From: Pyrenopolyporus hunteri
Taxonomy: Eukaryota > Ascomycota > Sordariomycetes > Xylariales > Hypoxylaceae
Length of the DNA stretch: 64,000 nt
Direction of reading: 5' to 3'
Assembly (NCBI GenBank): GCA_902806595.1
Contig: CADCXC010000001.1
Location: forward strand, 310,001-374,000
In this document: piece after piece, positions 1-12,360 of the stretch
Layout of the letters: each line of letters opens with the position of its first letter
Position numbering within the stretch: position 1 is the first letter of the stretch
The notes under the pieces: model-generated
Databases searched by the model: none
What the model saw: the letters and a program-made list of their open reading frames with translations, nothing else
Told to the model about the DNA's origin: nothing
Program-made: the position numbers and the translations under genes

Positions 1-3000
1 ACCCGGGGGTCTGGTACGGACATCATCAGCACTTAGGAAAACGTGCTAGGCCGGGGCTACGTCCGCAGGGTGCCCTGTAAGTGCGGCTAGGAAAACTGAC
101 GACATACCACGTCCAAGGACTCGGGAAGAGCGGCGGTGGGAGAGGTATCAAGCACCCGAAGTATGGTAGAGGCTAATCTAATGTGGTAAGTTCCATTGGG
201 ATAAGTGGATAGTGGAGGATGCTGGTCCGCCCTATTCTTAATATCTTCTACGCGGCTATAGCACTAGACGAGAGTAGAAATTGCGTCTCTCATGCACATC
301 CCAGGCCGGGTGGGCCGTTGCAAGGAAGAAAGGAGCCCAGAACCAGATGTACGGCAGCGCTGTCATTCCCAAGAACGTCGGTAGATTGGTAGCTGGACTC
401 GCTGCGTTGCGTAGGGCAACGGACATTTTCTCTGGACCCGGACCTCGATGCCCGGCACAACTATCCATGGTACCTACCCATACCTACGTAGATTCAGGGA
501 ACGGTTCTCGGGAGGAACGTGCGATCATTATATTCCTGAGCGTGTTATTAGAGAGTCGGTGTCACGAAACGCGGCCCGCTATGGGAGAAGCCGCTTCCCA
601 ATTCGGCTATTGACCCTCATCTACGCGTTCTCAGAGCCATTAGGGGGACCCGGGAACTAGTATGAGGATAGCTGGGCGATAATTTGGCACTGACTGTACA
701 TCCAGCATCCTCCGACGGCAACCTTGAGCGGTTACATGATGATACCTAAGATTTGCCTATATACCCTAGAATAAACCTTGCTCTCCTCCCTCGTGTCCGC
801 GTGGTGAGATATTAACGACGTTCTAAGCGACCCGGAATGGTTTGATGCCGCTGACTTATTATTTGAGGATTGTGTCTCCGGTAAGAGGGGGTTCTTGGAG
901 TAAGTAGGATGCTTTAGGTGCTAGGCTAGTTGGTCAGGGGGCGTTTTTGATATTAAGATGCCTATTAAGGTCAACACAGCAAAAAGGGGGGGAGAGTGGA
1001 CCTTGTCAAACTTGACATCTCTATTCACCCAAACCCACCTTCGAGTTCGGCAAACCGTCTTAAGGGACTCGAGAATGAACAGCCAAGGACTCGGGGGCCG
1101 AGGAGGAGGAGGTCATTTTCAATATTACATCTTATCTGTATCCGTAGTCCTTGGCTAAGCCCGTGGGATGGGGTTATCACATATCACCTATCCCCTTTTA
1201 CCCCTGACGGGCAGTGCTTACTTCCACTCCTAGACCTGATTTGTGATCTTCTAGCATGGTATGTATAGCAAAACAGCGCAACAAACAAATACATACGACC
1301 ATAGGATCCGGAGAACTCGGGATCCCGTCCGCTCTCCCATTAGATAAACCGGATACCGCCGGATCAGTAGTTGGGTCGGTGACGACCAGCGAATCCCCGG
1401 TGTTGTATGTTTTTTTTGTCCTTCGAGGCATTAATTTTACAATTTCCTCAACTCGAGGCAATATCAAGTTGTGTTATTGATGGTCATGTTAAGGCAATTG
1501 TGCGGAAAACGTGAATTCCTTCGTAGCGTGAGGGATAAGCTACGCCACATGCCCTCGCAAACTGTGCATGGCCCCCACGCATTCCTTCGCGTTATTGATA
1601 TTGAAATAATAAGCAAAGCATGTAGATCTACTAATCTTGGAGTCGTTACTATATGTGGCGTGAGTGACTTTCGTAATTATTCGCACAGGATACGTCATCA
1701 TCTTCTTGTGAAGGGCTATCAGAATATAGTAGTCGGTACGCGCGCATTCCGGGGTGATATACACGGCCATAAGTCTATCGTACTGACAATGGGCGTGGGC
1801 TCATCCCCATGTGAACGCAGGAAGGCCGTCAACCAAACATTCATGAGCTCAGTTACGAAGCCACACTATTCCTGGTAAGCATAACGTATAACCGGATGAA
1901 AGCAGAAAGAATCATCTGGTGGATATAGTAAAGAATTTGTAAAAACATTCCCCGAGTATGCTCTAGTATCAAGATAGCCTTCTAGAAACTGAATAGTGAT
2001 TCACAGTAAACACCTAGACAATGGATTACATATCTAGTGACAATTATTTCCGTGACGAAATACCTTACCTAGGTACCTACGCAGCCACTCTCTCGAAGGA
2101 GTATCAAAAGATGATGGTTGCAACTTAATACTTTAAGATGATATATGGTCATAGGTAGGTAATATCAAATTTCCATGAAATATATAGATAAGTTAAGTAC
2201 ATTCGATTCTCGTAGGCTTGGTTTTCGATAGCATGAACCGCGAGACTTTGCTAGAGTTAGGGGCACTATTCATCTACCGTCTTACTAGAGGACTACTATC
2301 GAACAAGAAAGTAGTCTGATACTAATACCAATAGGAACAAGATATTGGGTAATACGTGTCCAGCGACTTCCTGATCTAAAGTCGGTCTAACTTCGACATA
2401 ATAGCTTGAATATTGGGTAGACAAGGTAGGTGAAGAGTCTTTATATTAATCGGAGACTGCTCAAACATTTTAGGCCTGAAGGAGATATATACGGAGGGTA
2501 ATAGAGAACTTAATATTCTTGATTGTCACTGCCAAATATAATCAATAGTCTCCAAGATCTACTATACAGCATCGAGTTGGAAATTTTTCTACTCCTAGAG
2601 CACCCTAATGGTAATGTTCTATCGGGAAACACCTCAGCCATAACTCAAACACGCGCGAGAGAAGTCGATTAATCCTTACAATGGGACTCCCACATTAAGA
2701 TCAAGGTACTAATAACTTCATCTACCAGCCTACCACGCACACCAAGGCTCAGACTCGAGCAAGAGCATTCGCTTCATCCATACAAGGCACCAGGCATGAA
2801 CGAGAAGATCCTTCGAGGCTTCTATAGATCCTCGAGGTGTAAAAGAGACCGAAACTTGCATTTCATTTCATTTTTTTTAAACGTTACACTTGGATACATG
2901 CCGCTTTTGTTATATGGGAGTGTGTTTAGGTAGGTACCTATCGTAAATACACACAAGCAAGACACAAGATAAGCCTTATGAAGGCCTTGTGGTGAAAGTG

Positions 3001-3329
3001 CTGGTGGTGGTAGTGGCGGTAGGTGCCGTATAAGGTACGGCAAGATATCAGTCTGCGTCTGACTAGACATCCTAGGTACCTGGGTAGGTAGGTAACGGTC
3101 AACGCTGTAAATGGGATTCCCTCTCCTCCCCCTCCGCGCTTGTCATTGTCAACTGCGCCGTGCGCTACATGCTTATATAGCAAAAGTCACTCAACGCAAG
3201 ACGGCTCCTACTCGGTGCCCAGTCGCCACGGCTAGTAATACCTGACCATCAGCTCGATCCACCTCCGCTCATCTCCAACGGAAGTATAGCGTTAAACCAC
3301 CATAGGGTAAGCTACTGGGGGGAATCGAA
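1..3329. other. gene-free left flank
   Basis: No reading frame here shows a recognisable domain or a coherent exon-intron structure. The longest open frames (about 135 codons near 1471-1878) overlap frames on the other strand and match nothing I know. AT-rich stretches lie around 1900-2700. TAGG/TACCTAGGTA-type motifs occur near 2068, 2930 and 3071-3095. The last few hundred bases are the 3' flank of the YME1 gene. Confidence 0.6.
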
Positions 3330-5931
3330 CTAGCTATCACCCTGCCGGCTGGAACCTTCCCGAGAAACGTTTTTCGGAGCGAGCCCCCCAGGTGCCGGGG
3401 GCGCAGGAGGTGGAGGTTGTCCGTCGTCTCCCCCCGGAGCGGGTGGTGCTAATTCACCTGGGGCTGGCGGCTTAGCAGATGACGGAACGGTCATGGGACC
3501 TTTTGGCACAGCGATACGGCCGGTTAATCGCTCACCGCGGATAACCTTCTCAACTTCCTCTTTACTCAACGTCTCGTACTCAACAAGCGCCTTGGCCAGT
3601 AGGTCAAGCTCTTTACGGTGTTCTAGCAAGAGTTTCCGAGCGCGCTCATACGCCTCGTTGAGTGTACGCTGGACTTCGGCCTCAACTTGGGCTCTGGTCT
3701 CGCTGCTTAGGGTCTCGTACCGGCTCCTGTACTCCATATTTCCGAGTTTGGAAGACATGCCTAGACTCGCAACCATATCGAAAGCGACGGCGGTTGCTGC
3801 TTGAAGGTCCTGAATGACATCATTAGTACGAAGTGACACTCGGACAATAGTAATCTTGGGGGGAGGAAGGATATCTTACCGACGAAGCGCCGCTGGTAAC
3901 TTGGTTGACTCCATAGACAATCTCTTCGGCGAGTTTACCTCCTAGGCACATGTCTATCCGAGCTAGATAATTGCTTATGGTGTAGGAATACTTGTCCATT
4001 TCCGGAAGAGCCGCTGTATGACCTAAAGAGTGCGCGCGAGGGAGGACGGTGACTTTATATAAACTCGAACCAGACCCTTTCGTTAATAGGTTGACGAGGG
4101 CGTGGCCGGCCTCGTGATAAGCCGTCATCTCCTTCTCTTCGGCGCTGATGACCATGGTTCTTCGCTCGGCCCCCATAATAACCCTATCCTTAGCCCAGTC
4201 GAAATCCTCCTTCCTGACCGCGGCGGCTTTGGCCTTGCTAGCGTGGACAGCAGCTTGGTTGACGATGTTTTCGAGTTCGGCTCCGGAAAGACCGGAAGTG
4301 CCCAGAGCAATGGCCTCGAGATCCACATCATTCGAAGCCTTGATTTTCTTGGCGTGATACTTGAGGATAGCAAGACGGCCGCGGACGTCAGGTAGATCGA
4401 CAACGACGTGACGGTCGAAACGACCTGGTCGCGTAAGGGCCTTATCGAGCAGCTCGGGGAAATTCGTAGCGCCGATGATAATAACACCGCTGGTTTGATC
4501 AAAGCCGTCGAGCTCGGTGAGAAGCTGGTTCAGAGTCTGCTTGACGTATGCGGCATCACGTGCGTTACGGCGACCTCCGATAGCATCCAGTTCATCAATG
4601 AAGACAATAGCGGGTGACTTGGACTTCGCAGCGGCAAAAAGATCTCGTACTCTCTTGGCGCCGACACCTACATAAACCTCGTCGAATTCGCTGCCAGACA
4701 TGTAGAAGAACGGAACACCTGCTTCGCCAGCGACAGCCCTTGCGAGCAGAGTCTTTCCGGTACCAGGAGGTCCTACCAGTAGAATGCCTTTGGGCAGCTT
4801 GCCGCCTAGCTGAGAAAACTTTTCCGGGTTGCGCAGAAACTCGACCATCTCTTGCAGTTCCTCCTTGGCTTCGTCAGCGCCGTGCACGTCCGAGAACCGA
4901 GTCTTTTGGTGTTCTGCCTTGACTTCGCTTTCAACCCGATTATTGGGGCGTTTGAAGATGGATAGAACATCAATAAGTAGAGTGACAACAACCAAGCTCA
5001 GATAAGTGAACAAGAAGAACCAGAGGAAGAATTTAACCCAGCGGAAGACGCTGCCACCAAGAGTTTCGTCGACGACGACGTGAAGAGGGCCATCCTTTCC
5101 GCCGGTAGCTTGGCCGCTTTTAGAGACGGCCAGGTTGCCACCACGGGACCGAGCAGCTAAGGCCTGAGTGACAGCTTGGAGTTGTGTCGGTGTCAGATCT
5201 CCGGGTAGGTTCTTCACGGTTTGGTCAATGTCCGCATCCTGAACTCCCTGAGCGCTGGGGGCCAACATGCTCAACGCCTTATGGTAGGCCTCGGTGGCGG
5301 CGGGGTTTGTTGCGAAGCGTCCGGACTGATATCTCTCGACGACGATTGCGGGCATGTTCGCTCTTAAGAGGGCCTGGTAGAATGCGTTTTGGGCGGTGGC
5401 GCTGGTCGGGTTCCGGTTTGCAGATTCTTCCATATGAGCTAGCAGGTTCCTAGACAATCCACCAGTTTGAAAGGATCTTCGCTGAGGAAGAGATGCCTTG
5501 GCTAGCTGGCTTGGGAATACACGTAGAGCGGACGAGGTGGACATGGGTCGGAACGGCAGATACTGAGGGTACAGGCGATGCGCAACCGGATTTGACGCAA
5601 GGAGCGCGGTACGCTGCATGCTCGAAATCGAGGAACGGATGTCGAATGGAGTCGCGATATTTTTCGCGAAGGTACTGGGCATAAGGCGGGCATCGTGTTG
5701 AACTTCTCGAAGAAATTCGGGAAGTTCGAACTTGGGAGCATCTACAGACGGGTTTGGCTTGGCTTGCGTCTGTTTGGGGCCGGGTTCGGTTCTTTGGGTT
5801 CGAGAAGGCTTCGGGTTGAAGGGCAGCAATGCGGGCGACCGAAACGGTACCATCAAGGTATTCATGATAGATGGCCATAGATCCGTGGTCGCCGCCGCAA
5901 TGCTCGGTAGAGCCGACGTTTGAAACGCCAT
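3330..5931 (-). CDS. YME1: mitochondrial i-AAA protease YME1 (FtsH family)
   Basis: Two exons, complement(3330..3809, 3880..5931), 843 aa. This is an ATP-dependent zinc metalloprotease of the mitochondrial inner membrane. The family degrades unassembled or damaged proteins on the intermembrane-space side. Seen: a basic presequence-like N-terminus, one membrane segment (about 297-324), Walker A GPPGTGKT (387-394), Walker B FIDELD (around 445-449), the arginine-finger region TRPGRFDRH, and the zinc site HEAGH (606-610). The third zinc ligand, Asp of GASSD, is residue 685 and is the first codon of exon 2. The 70-nt intron has donor GTAAGA, branch TACTAAT and acceptor CAG in phase 0. The first ATG in good context is at 5931; an in-frame TTG lies upstream at 5964. 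The C-terminus is a Pro/Gly/Ala-rich tail of about 50 residues, unusual for the family. Tandem with GDE1. Confidence 0.95.
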
Positions 5932-6814
5932 GGCGACTTGGACCGGGTGCGCGCGCGTTGTCAATCAGTCAGTCGGTGGTTGTTGATGACAATTGTTCGC
6001 ATAGATAATAATTTAATAGATGGAGGGGAAAAATGGGCGAGAAGTGGCGGCAAGGCCAAGAATGGATAGATGATAGAAAGGCCGCCACCAATTTCACCGC
6101 ATAGAGACTCGGATAGAAATGAATCTAAGAAATTTGAGAGAGAGCCGGGAGAGAGAAAGGCGATTAGCTTCTGATTGGTGATTCTAGAGGAGACCGCATT
6201 CTCCTCGAAGTCGAATCGCGGAATCCTTCTTCAGGTAATGATCTGGAATATCTGGTAGAATATCCAGATTGGAAAGTGAGAAAAGGAAAATCGGACGAAG
6301 AAAGTTGCGGCGAATCTTCGAAGTTTGGTTTACGTTTGGTGATGTGATCACCGGCAGGTGCTGGTCTGTTGGCCTTACCAATCGGCCGGTCCTCGGCGAA
6401 AGTTTAGAACCGGTGCCTTTTAAGTGCAAGTACCTAAGTACCTTTGTCAGCAATCTGCTCAATTGCGGATACAAGGCTATCGTCATTATCGGGAGCAGCT
6501 ATTTTTTTCTATTATCAGGCGCTTACGAATGTCGTCACACCCGAGTCACGGCTGCGGATGGGTGCGTTATGTAAGCTGTCAAGAGTATTCTAAGTACCTA
6601 GGTACATAATTGAACATTAGTGGGTCACAGCATTGAACAAAAACCCGAATTCAGATGCCGTTTCTTTTGACATTCCGAACTTGAATTTCACATTTCACAT
6701 CCATACCATGTACAACTCATATTGAAGTGACACGATGGCTCAACTCGCTGTAAATATCTACATTGCTATCGTATAGTCGATGACAACCGCCAAGTTAGCC
6801 CCCCCTCCTCAATA
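5932..6814. other. YME1 promoter region and GDE1 3' flank
   Basis: Intergenic. It holds the YME1 upstream region (AT-rich around 6000-6180), short unrelated open frames, and one TACCTAGGTAC motif near 6596. No gene is supported. Confidence 0.6.
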
Positions 6815-9800
6815 TCAATCATCCTTGGTTAGTCCTCGGCGGATTGCAAGGACGTTATCCACGATTACCGCATCGATGCCTTCTTTTACTTGTCGCTAGA
6901 TAGGAAGGAAAATAGCATGTTAGCTGCCGGTTCCACCGGTACGTAGGTAGATAGGGAACAACTTACTTGGACCAAAGTAGGGTCATTATTCTGCACGCCG
7001 TAGCTTACACAGATCAAACCCGTCTGCTTGACCACCTTGACGAGGCGCGGGCTGTTGACGAAGGGCTCGGCGTTGCTGACGATGCCGAGCAGGTTCCAGC
7101 GGCTGGCGAAGCGGATGGCCTCCTGGAGACTGCTGGCGCGGATGTCGCTGACCTCCTCGACGCCCGCGTCCGTCAGGAACATGATGGGGATGCTCGGCTG
7201 CTTGAAGCTCAGGCACAGGCAGATGTCCGGGTTGAAGCTGCTGAAGATGATGTGCCGGTTCTTGGTCAGGTCGTACACCTTGCTCAGCACCGTGTCGCAG
7301 AACGAGTTCAGCTCGATCGCATAGGTGTCCATGTCTTCCTTCTCGCTCTCTAGCAGCATCGGGTATTTCATCTCGATGTTGAACCCCACGCTCTCCGGGA
7401 CCTTCTTGAACAGCTCCTCGAGGGTGGCGAAAGGCGCCTGGACAAAGTTGCCTCGGGTATTTGCCTTGTAGCCCTTCTTCTTGAAATTGAGCGTGTACTT
7501 CATCCGCTCGTCGAGGTTATTCTTCACACCCTTGGCCAAATCCATGGAGAGGGATCTCTGTCGAGGTCCGGGCTCCTTTACGCCGTTACTATTGACGTCG
7601 TTCATCTTCTTCTCCAGCGACTCTTTCCCGGTTCTCGACTGAGACTCGTGGTTGATGTGAAGAAATTGCTCTAGGGTCAAGGTATGCACCGGCGCATCTA
7701 TGCCCGTCTCGCTCACCAAGAAATCGTGATAGATGACGGGGACGTGATCCTTGGTGAGCTGGACGTCGAATTCGACGTAGTGAGCTCCCAGGTTAGCGGC
7801 AGCAATGAACGACGAAACTGTGTTTTCGCCCAATTGTAGCGACTTGCTTTCGAGGAAATTCTTGCCGAGACCACGATGACCGAAGACCATCGTAGAGGAC
7901 ATCTTCTTCCAGTACGTCTGCTGGGAGTTGACTTCCATGTTGGGATGCGAAAATGGCGTGATGATGAGGAAGTTAAAGTTGACCGCGCCGATGACCTCCA
8001 GATTTGCACCTAGGATAGGTACGCATACATCGCCCTGCAGGTTCATTCGTTTCGTCCCAAGCGACGGGCGAACGGACGAAAGCAACGCCACCGCCCGGCC
8101 TATCTTGTTCTTCTGGTTCCCGGAGTAAGTCGGCACAATGTCGAAAAGAAGCCTGACATTCGAAGCATCCGAGGTAGTGAATAAGATAGGCTCGGTAGAG
8201 ATGTTATCGTGCACTGGTAGATCGATGATAGTAGGCTCCCCCTGTGCGCCTTGCGCCGAAACCACAACAGACAGGGCCGTGTCGAGCTGATTCGTATGTG
8301 CTTCATTTAAGGGGACGCGATCGAGCTTAACGGCCTCGATGTTCTTTCTCATGTCCATGGAACCTAAGCTCACCATTACTAGGCTGCTATCTTTAAGGTA
8401 ACGATGACCGAAAGATTTGATCGGCTCTGTGACTCTAGTGCTCCCATCTGATTTTCGGTCTTCGAGAGATGAGGTTTCCGGAGGCGAAGACGGTGCGGAG
8501 GGCGGAGTCTGGGTATTTTCCTCGATATCAGTAGAAGGCGAAGAGGGGGTATGTTCCGCGAGGAGCTTTGCAATCTTCAGGTGCCCTCGCAGGGCGGCGT
8601 GTTCCTTAGCAGTCCACCCAAAGGAGTCCATTTTTCCAACGTCCGCCCCGGCTTCGACCAGTAGTTGCGCCACCGGGAGATGCCCGTCAACGGCCGATAT
8701 ATGTAGAGGGGTCCAGGCGAACGACTTTTCCGTCAATTCCAGGTCTGCCTTTTGCTCGGCTGAGCCTTCGAGCAGGATCTTGGCACATTCTACGTGTCCG
8801 AACCTAGCTGCAATGTGAAGCGCAGCCTCTCCAGTATCGTCTTGCCAGTTGATGTCCACGCCCGCTTCTACGAGCAGCCTCACGATGAATACGAAGTTAG
8901 ACTTCGTAGCCAGTGCTAAAACGGCACTGGACTTGGACACCGGTTTCCTTCCGGTGCCCTCCTTGTGAGTCGGACCCCGCCAATTTTCTCCTTGCAAGAG
9001 ACATTTCGTAGTCAACGGGTGGCCGCCGATGACGGCAAGATGAAGAGGCGCATTGCCTTCTTTATCATGCCACTCGGGAGCATCAATTCCGTCCTCGACG
9101 TTGAATTGGTCCCATTCTTGCATCTTTGCCATGAGAACTTGGCAGAGGACGACGATGCCAAATTGCGCTGCGTAATGGAGAGGGATACGACCCAGCGAGT
9201 CTTTCGCTACCAGAGCACGCCTCTGCTCTCCTTGAAGGCAATCAAGAATATAGCATAGAATCTGCACCGTTTCATCGTCTTTACTCAATAGCTGCGTACC
9301 AGTGCCGTTTCCATTGGCTTCTCGAGCCGCGGTCGAACCATTGGTTTGACCCGGGGCAACGTAATGGTTGCTGTAATGGGACCTAATCGGAAGGGAGATC
9401 GCGTTGGGCTCCAGGTCGTTCGTCTGGGACGATTTACTTCGTCCGATGTGGATGACTAGACGATGGATGCAGTTACGTTCATTTAGGTCGCTTGGCTCGT
9501 CCAGCGTCTTGATTCGCTGCAAAAGATACCCGATGCATGCCTTGGATCGAGCAGAAATAGAGCGTTGCAGGAGGTTGAGTAGAACTTCCTGCGAAGTCTG
9601 CTCGTGCGTCGCTAAGCTCTCGCTTGCCAGAATGCTTTGCAAGGTTTCAACGTCGTCTTTGCGAATAGCTGCATCCAGTTTATCGAGGACAGCTTGCGAG
9701 ACGCTTAGCATAGCCTTGGCGGTCACTCTTCCTAGGGAGCGTACCGAGCGCGCGGACTTCTCCGACCGGGCATCGTCGAAATTCTGGGCATCTCCGAGCG

Positions 9801-10440
9801 CTGAGAGCCATTTGTTGATCTCGTTGATTAACCGCACGATAGTGACGTCTTTGGCAAATGGTTTAGGATCGACTTTTGTCGTGATGTATCGTTCTTGCGT
9901 TGTCGTATTTGGCACCTTTTTGTCTAGCTTCTTTGTGATCTTGACGAAACCTCTACGATTGATCTCGCCGAACCATTGTAAATTTCTTAGCTGGTTTCGA
10001 AGCTCTAGCAGAGCCGCCATGAGCTCCTCACTCTCCTGCTCGTCTAAGTCCGCCACGACCTCGGGACTTCTGCCATATTTATCCTCGAGTAATTTGAGCC
10101 GACGGTGTGCCTCGGCGAATTTCTTGTTGTAAAATGAGTCGACATCCTCGAGGTTACGATCCAGGGCGAAGAAAAACTCTGCCGATCATGTTAGGGATGC
10201 AACGGGTATCGACATAGCACCAAAGAAATTAGCTTACCTGCTAGATCAACATTTTCTCCCGCATTCGCGGTTTTCGTAGCCGCCTTGATCAGCTTCTTCA
10301 GGCCCTTGTAATCAATGTACGAAGACGCCCATTCGGGGACTTGGTTACGAGGTAAACTGCATTAGAGTGTAAGCGCATTGCATGGGAAATTTGAGGCGTC
10401 TGTGAAATGTTGGGGAACCTTACTTTCTTCCGAACTTCAT
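6815..10440 (-). CDS. GDE1: SPX-ankyrin-glycerophosphodiester phosphodiesterase
   Basis: Four exons, complement(6815..6895, 6967..10178, 10238..10356, 10424..10440), 1142 aa. The family hydrolyses glycerophosphocholine or glycerophosphoinositol to glycerol-3-phosphate in the cytosol. The SPX domain links it to inositol-pyrophosphate and phosphate sensing. Seen: N-terminal SPX beginning MKFGR, with ALDRNLEDVDSFYNKKF over the exon 2/3 junction; ankyrin repeats about 371-590; a GDPD domain from about 811. Catalytic-type residues are retained: His813 (GHRGLG), Glu848 and Asp850 (EFDVQ), His863 (IYHD). This favours an active GDE1 over the catalytically dead relative PHO81. The first exon is only 17 nt. 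Introns are 67, 59 and 71 nt. The last exon restores the conserved end (EGIDAVIVDNV) that a simple read-through would lose. Length is near yeast Gde1 (about 1220). Confidence 0.93.
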
Positions 10441-12360
10441 CTTGCGCCAATCTTTGTCTAATGTCTATCTAGATATGCGAGCAAAGATGGATAGGCCGGG
10501 ATCGTAGATATGGATTGGATGTGGGCCAAACGGAATGGTTATTCGGTCGTCTAATGAGAAAGGGTCGCAGATAACTGAGGCAAGCCGCAAGTGTACTGTG
10601 AGGCGATTAGTTTTGTCAACACCTCAATAGAGCTATTCGAGAAAGCTCTTGGACTTACAGTTATACGAGATTCTAAACAGGGTGTATGAATAACAAACCG
10701 CTGCAGGGTGAATATATGCTAGCAAACAACAGTGAATATCTTTAATACATCAGCATAACGACTGTCACTAGAATTGCTCAGCACTGGTCGAACGATGTGA
10801 TGTTGCGTTCGATAGATATCACGAATATCCCGTTGACTGAGTTTCCTGCTGTCGACAGTGGATACTTAGAGCCATTGATAGTTGTATCAGATTTGGCAAT
10901 AGAGAGCCACACTTCCCACGTGTAGGGGAACGGCGAGCATAAACAAACAAAGAGAGAGGTAGGTAGGTAGGTAAGGTTAAGGTCAGGACCGGACAACTCC
11001 CTAGTGAACTTTTTTTTTTTCACAATGCAAGGCGTGTTGCCCGTTGACGTGTAAGTAGTTCTCGTCCTCGGGTAGGTAGGTATTTATGAATTTATGGGTA
11101 ATGGAAGAGTCTGGGGAGAGAAGCTTGGAAAAGCACATGCAATGCAAGCCGGACCCCTAAATCTAGTAGCTTCATGGGCCAACTGGAAACCCTCGTCTGT
11201 CCCTTGTTCTAATGTCCTAGGTGACGCAGTAAGCCCTAAGTCAATTCTTAATTCATCCAAGCTCCGCTTTTTTACATTCCCGGGCGGTGAAGTGCAATCG
11301 TCACTTGTGGTAAGTTTTCCTGTTGGTTCGTGGAGTCGTGGGATCTCGAGGGGCCAGTAGACCCTTGCCGTGGGGAGACGTGATGCAGATTCCGGCTTCT
11401 GATAGGCCACCCGGAATGGCTATGAGGACACCCATCCAGTCCGCGCGGTATAGCACGGTAAGTACCTGCACGGTATACTCGCCTTCTCATCGCGTTCGCC
11501 TATACTTAGACAGTACACGCATTAGCACGGACGGACGGCGCCTTCGCGGGAGTAAATGTAATGCGGCGGCTCCGCCTGCACCTACTAAACCAACTCCATC
11601 TTTTCATCATGCAAGCAGACATCTGCCATAACTGCCTCGACCGCGCAACCTAACCGTACCTGCTATCGAGACGAACAAACCCCAGCCCACCTACCTACCT
11701 AGCAATAAACAGAAAATACCCGCGGGGAAACGCCCAGGCCGTGGCAATCCTACCTTATAGAGCCATCCATCGAACCTGTCAGGTAGGACATCAAGTGCGG
11801 TATGCCATAAGATGCTTATGCAACCATTCTACATACCCTTACCTACCGACCTACCGGCCTACCTACCTACCTTACATACTTAGGTATGTAGTGATCCGGG
11901 TTAATATCCTCTCGACAGATAATCCCGCAAACCTACATGGTTATCTTACATTAAGTGCGCACTCGGGCAATTTTACCTACTCTAGCCGATTACCAAAGAT
12001 AGGGAGGCGTACCGCAAGAAGAGAAGACACGTGCGTACCAAGACCGAGGGAAAACCGTCTCACTGTCTTCGTGACCACCCTTTCAAAGATCGTGGCGTGT
12101 CTCGAATGGGCGGCTACCCATCTTCGGCATCCGGTATCGGATTCGTGACTGCGTGATCACTTACGCCGCAGGTGGGCGAGCATGAAAGTCGGTCGACGGC
12201 CATGTTATACGTAGGTATGTATGTAGTATAGGTGTATGTTGCTTTATATACAAGGGACGGGGATGGAGGTTTGGCTCAAGACTGCCTCGGTCTTATGCCA
12301 AGATTCCCCGGGTCCAATTAGACAGTCCCTGTTCGCAGGGCACATCTCATCTTCACCCCC
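10441..12360. other. intergenic, GDE1 promoter and PPR gene 3' flank
   Basis: No supported gene in 1.9 kb. It contains TAGG/CCTA runs at about 10958-10976 and 11838-11872 and near 11070 and 11690. The open frames here overlap each other on both strands, and one is partly a translation of the tetranucleotide repeat, so none is accepted. Confidence 0.6.

Noticed and set aside
1471..1878. 135-codon plus-strand open frame in the left flank
   Set aside because: No domain, a competing antisense frame, and AT-rich third positions unlike the real genes here.
3337..3400. GTTCGATTCC-like B-box of a tRNA on the minus strand near 3326-3336
   Set aside because: The sequence that would form the tRNA body is the conserved 3' end of the YME1 coding frame, and no acceptor or D stem forms.
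6967..7353. 128-codon plus-strand open frame
   Set aside because: It lies antisense to the GDPD domain of GDE1 and mirrors its codon bias.
11741..12148. 135-codon plus-strand open frame
   Set aside because: Part of it is a translation of CCTA/TACC repeats, and the rest has no domain or codon bias.
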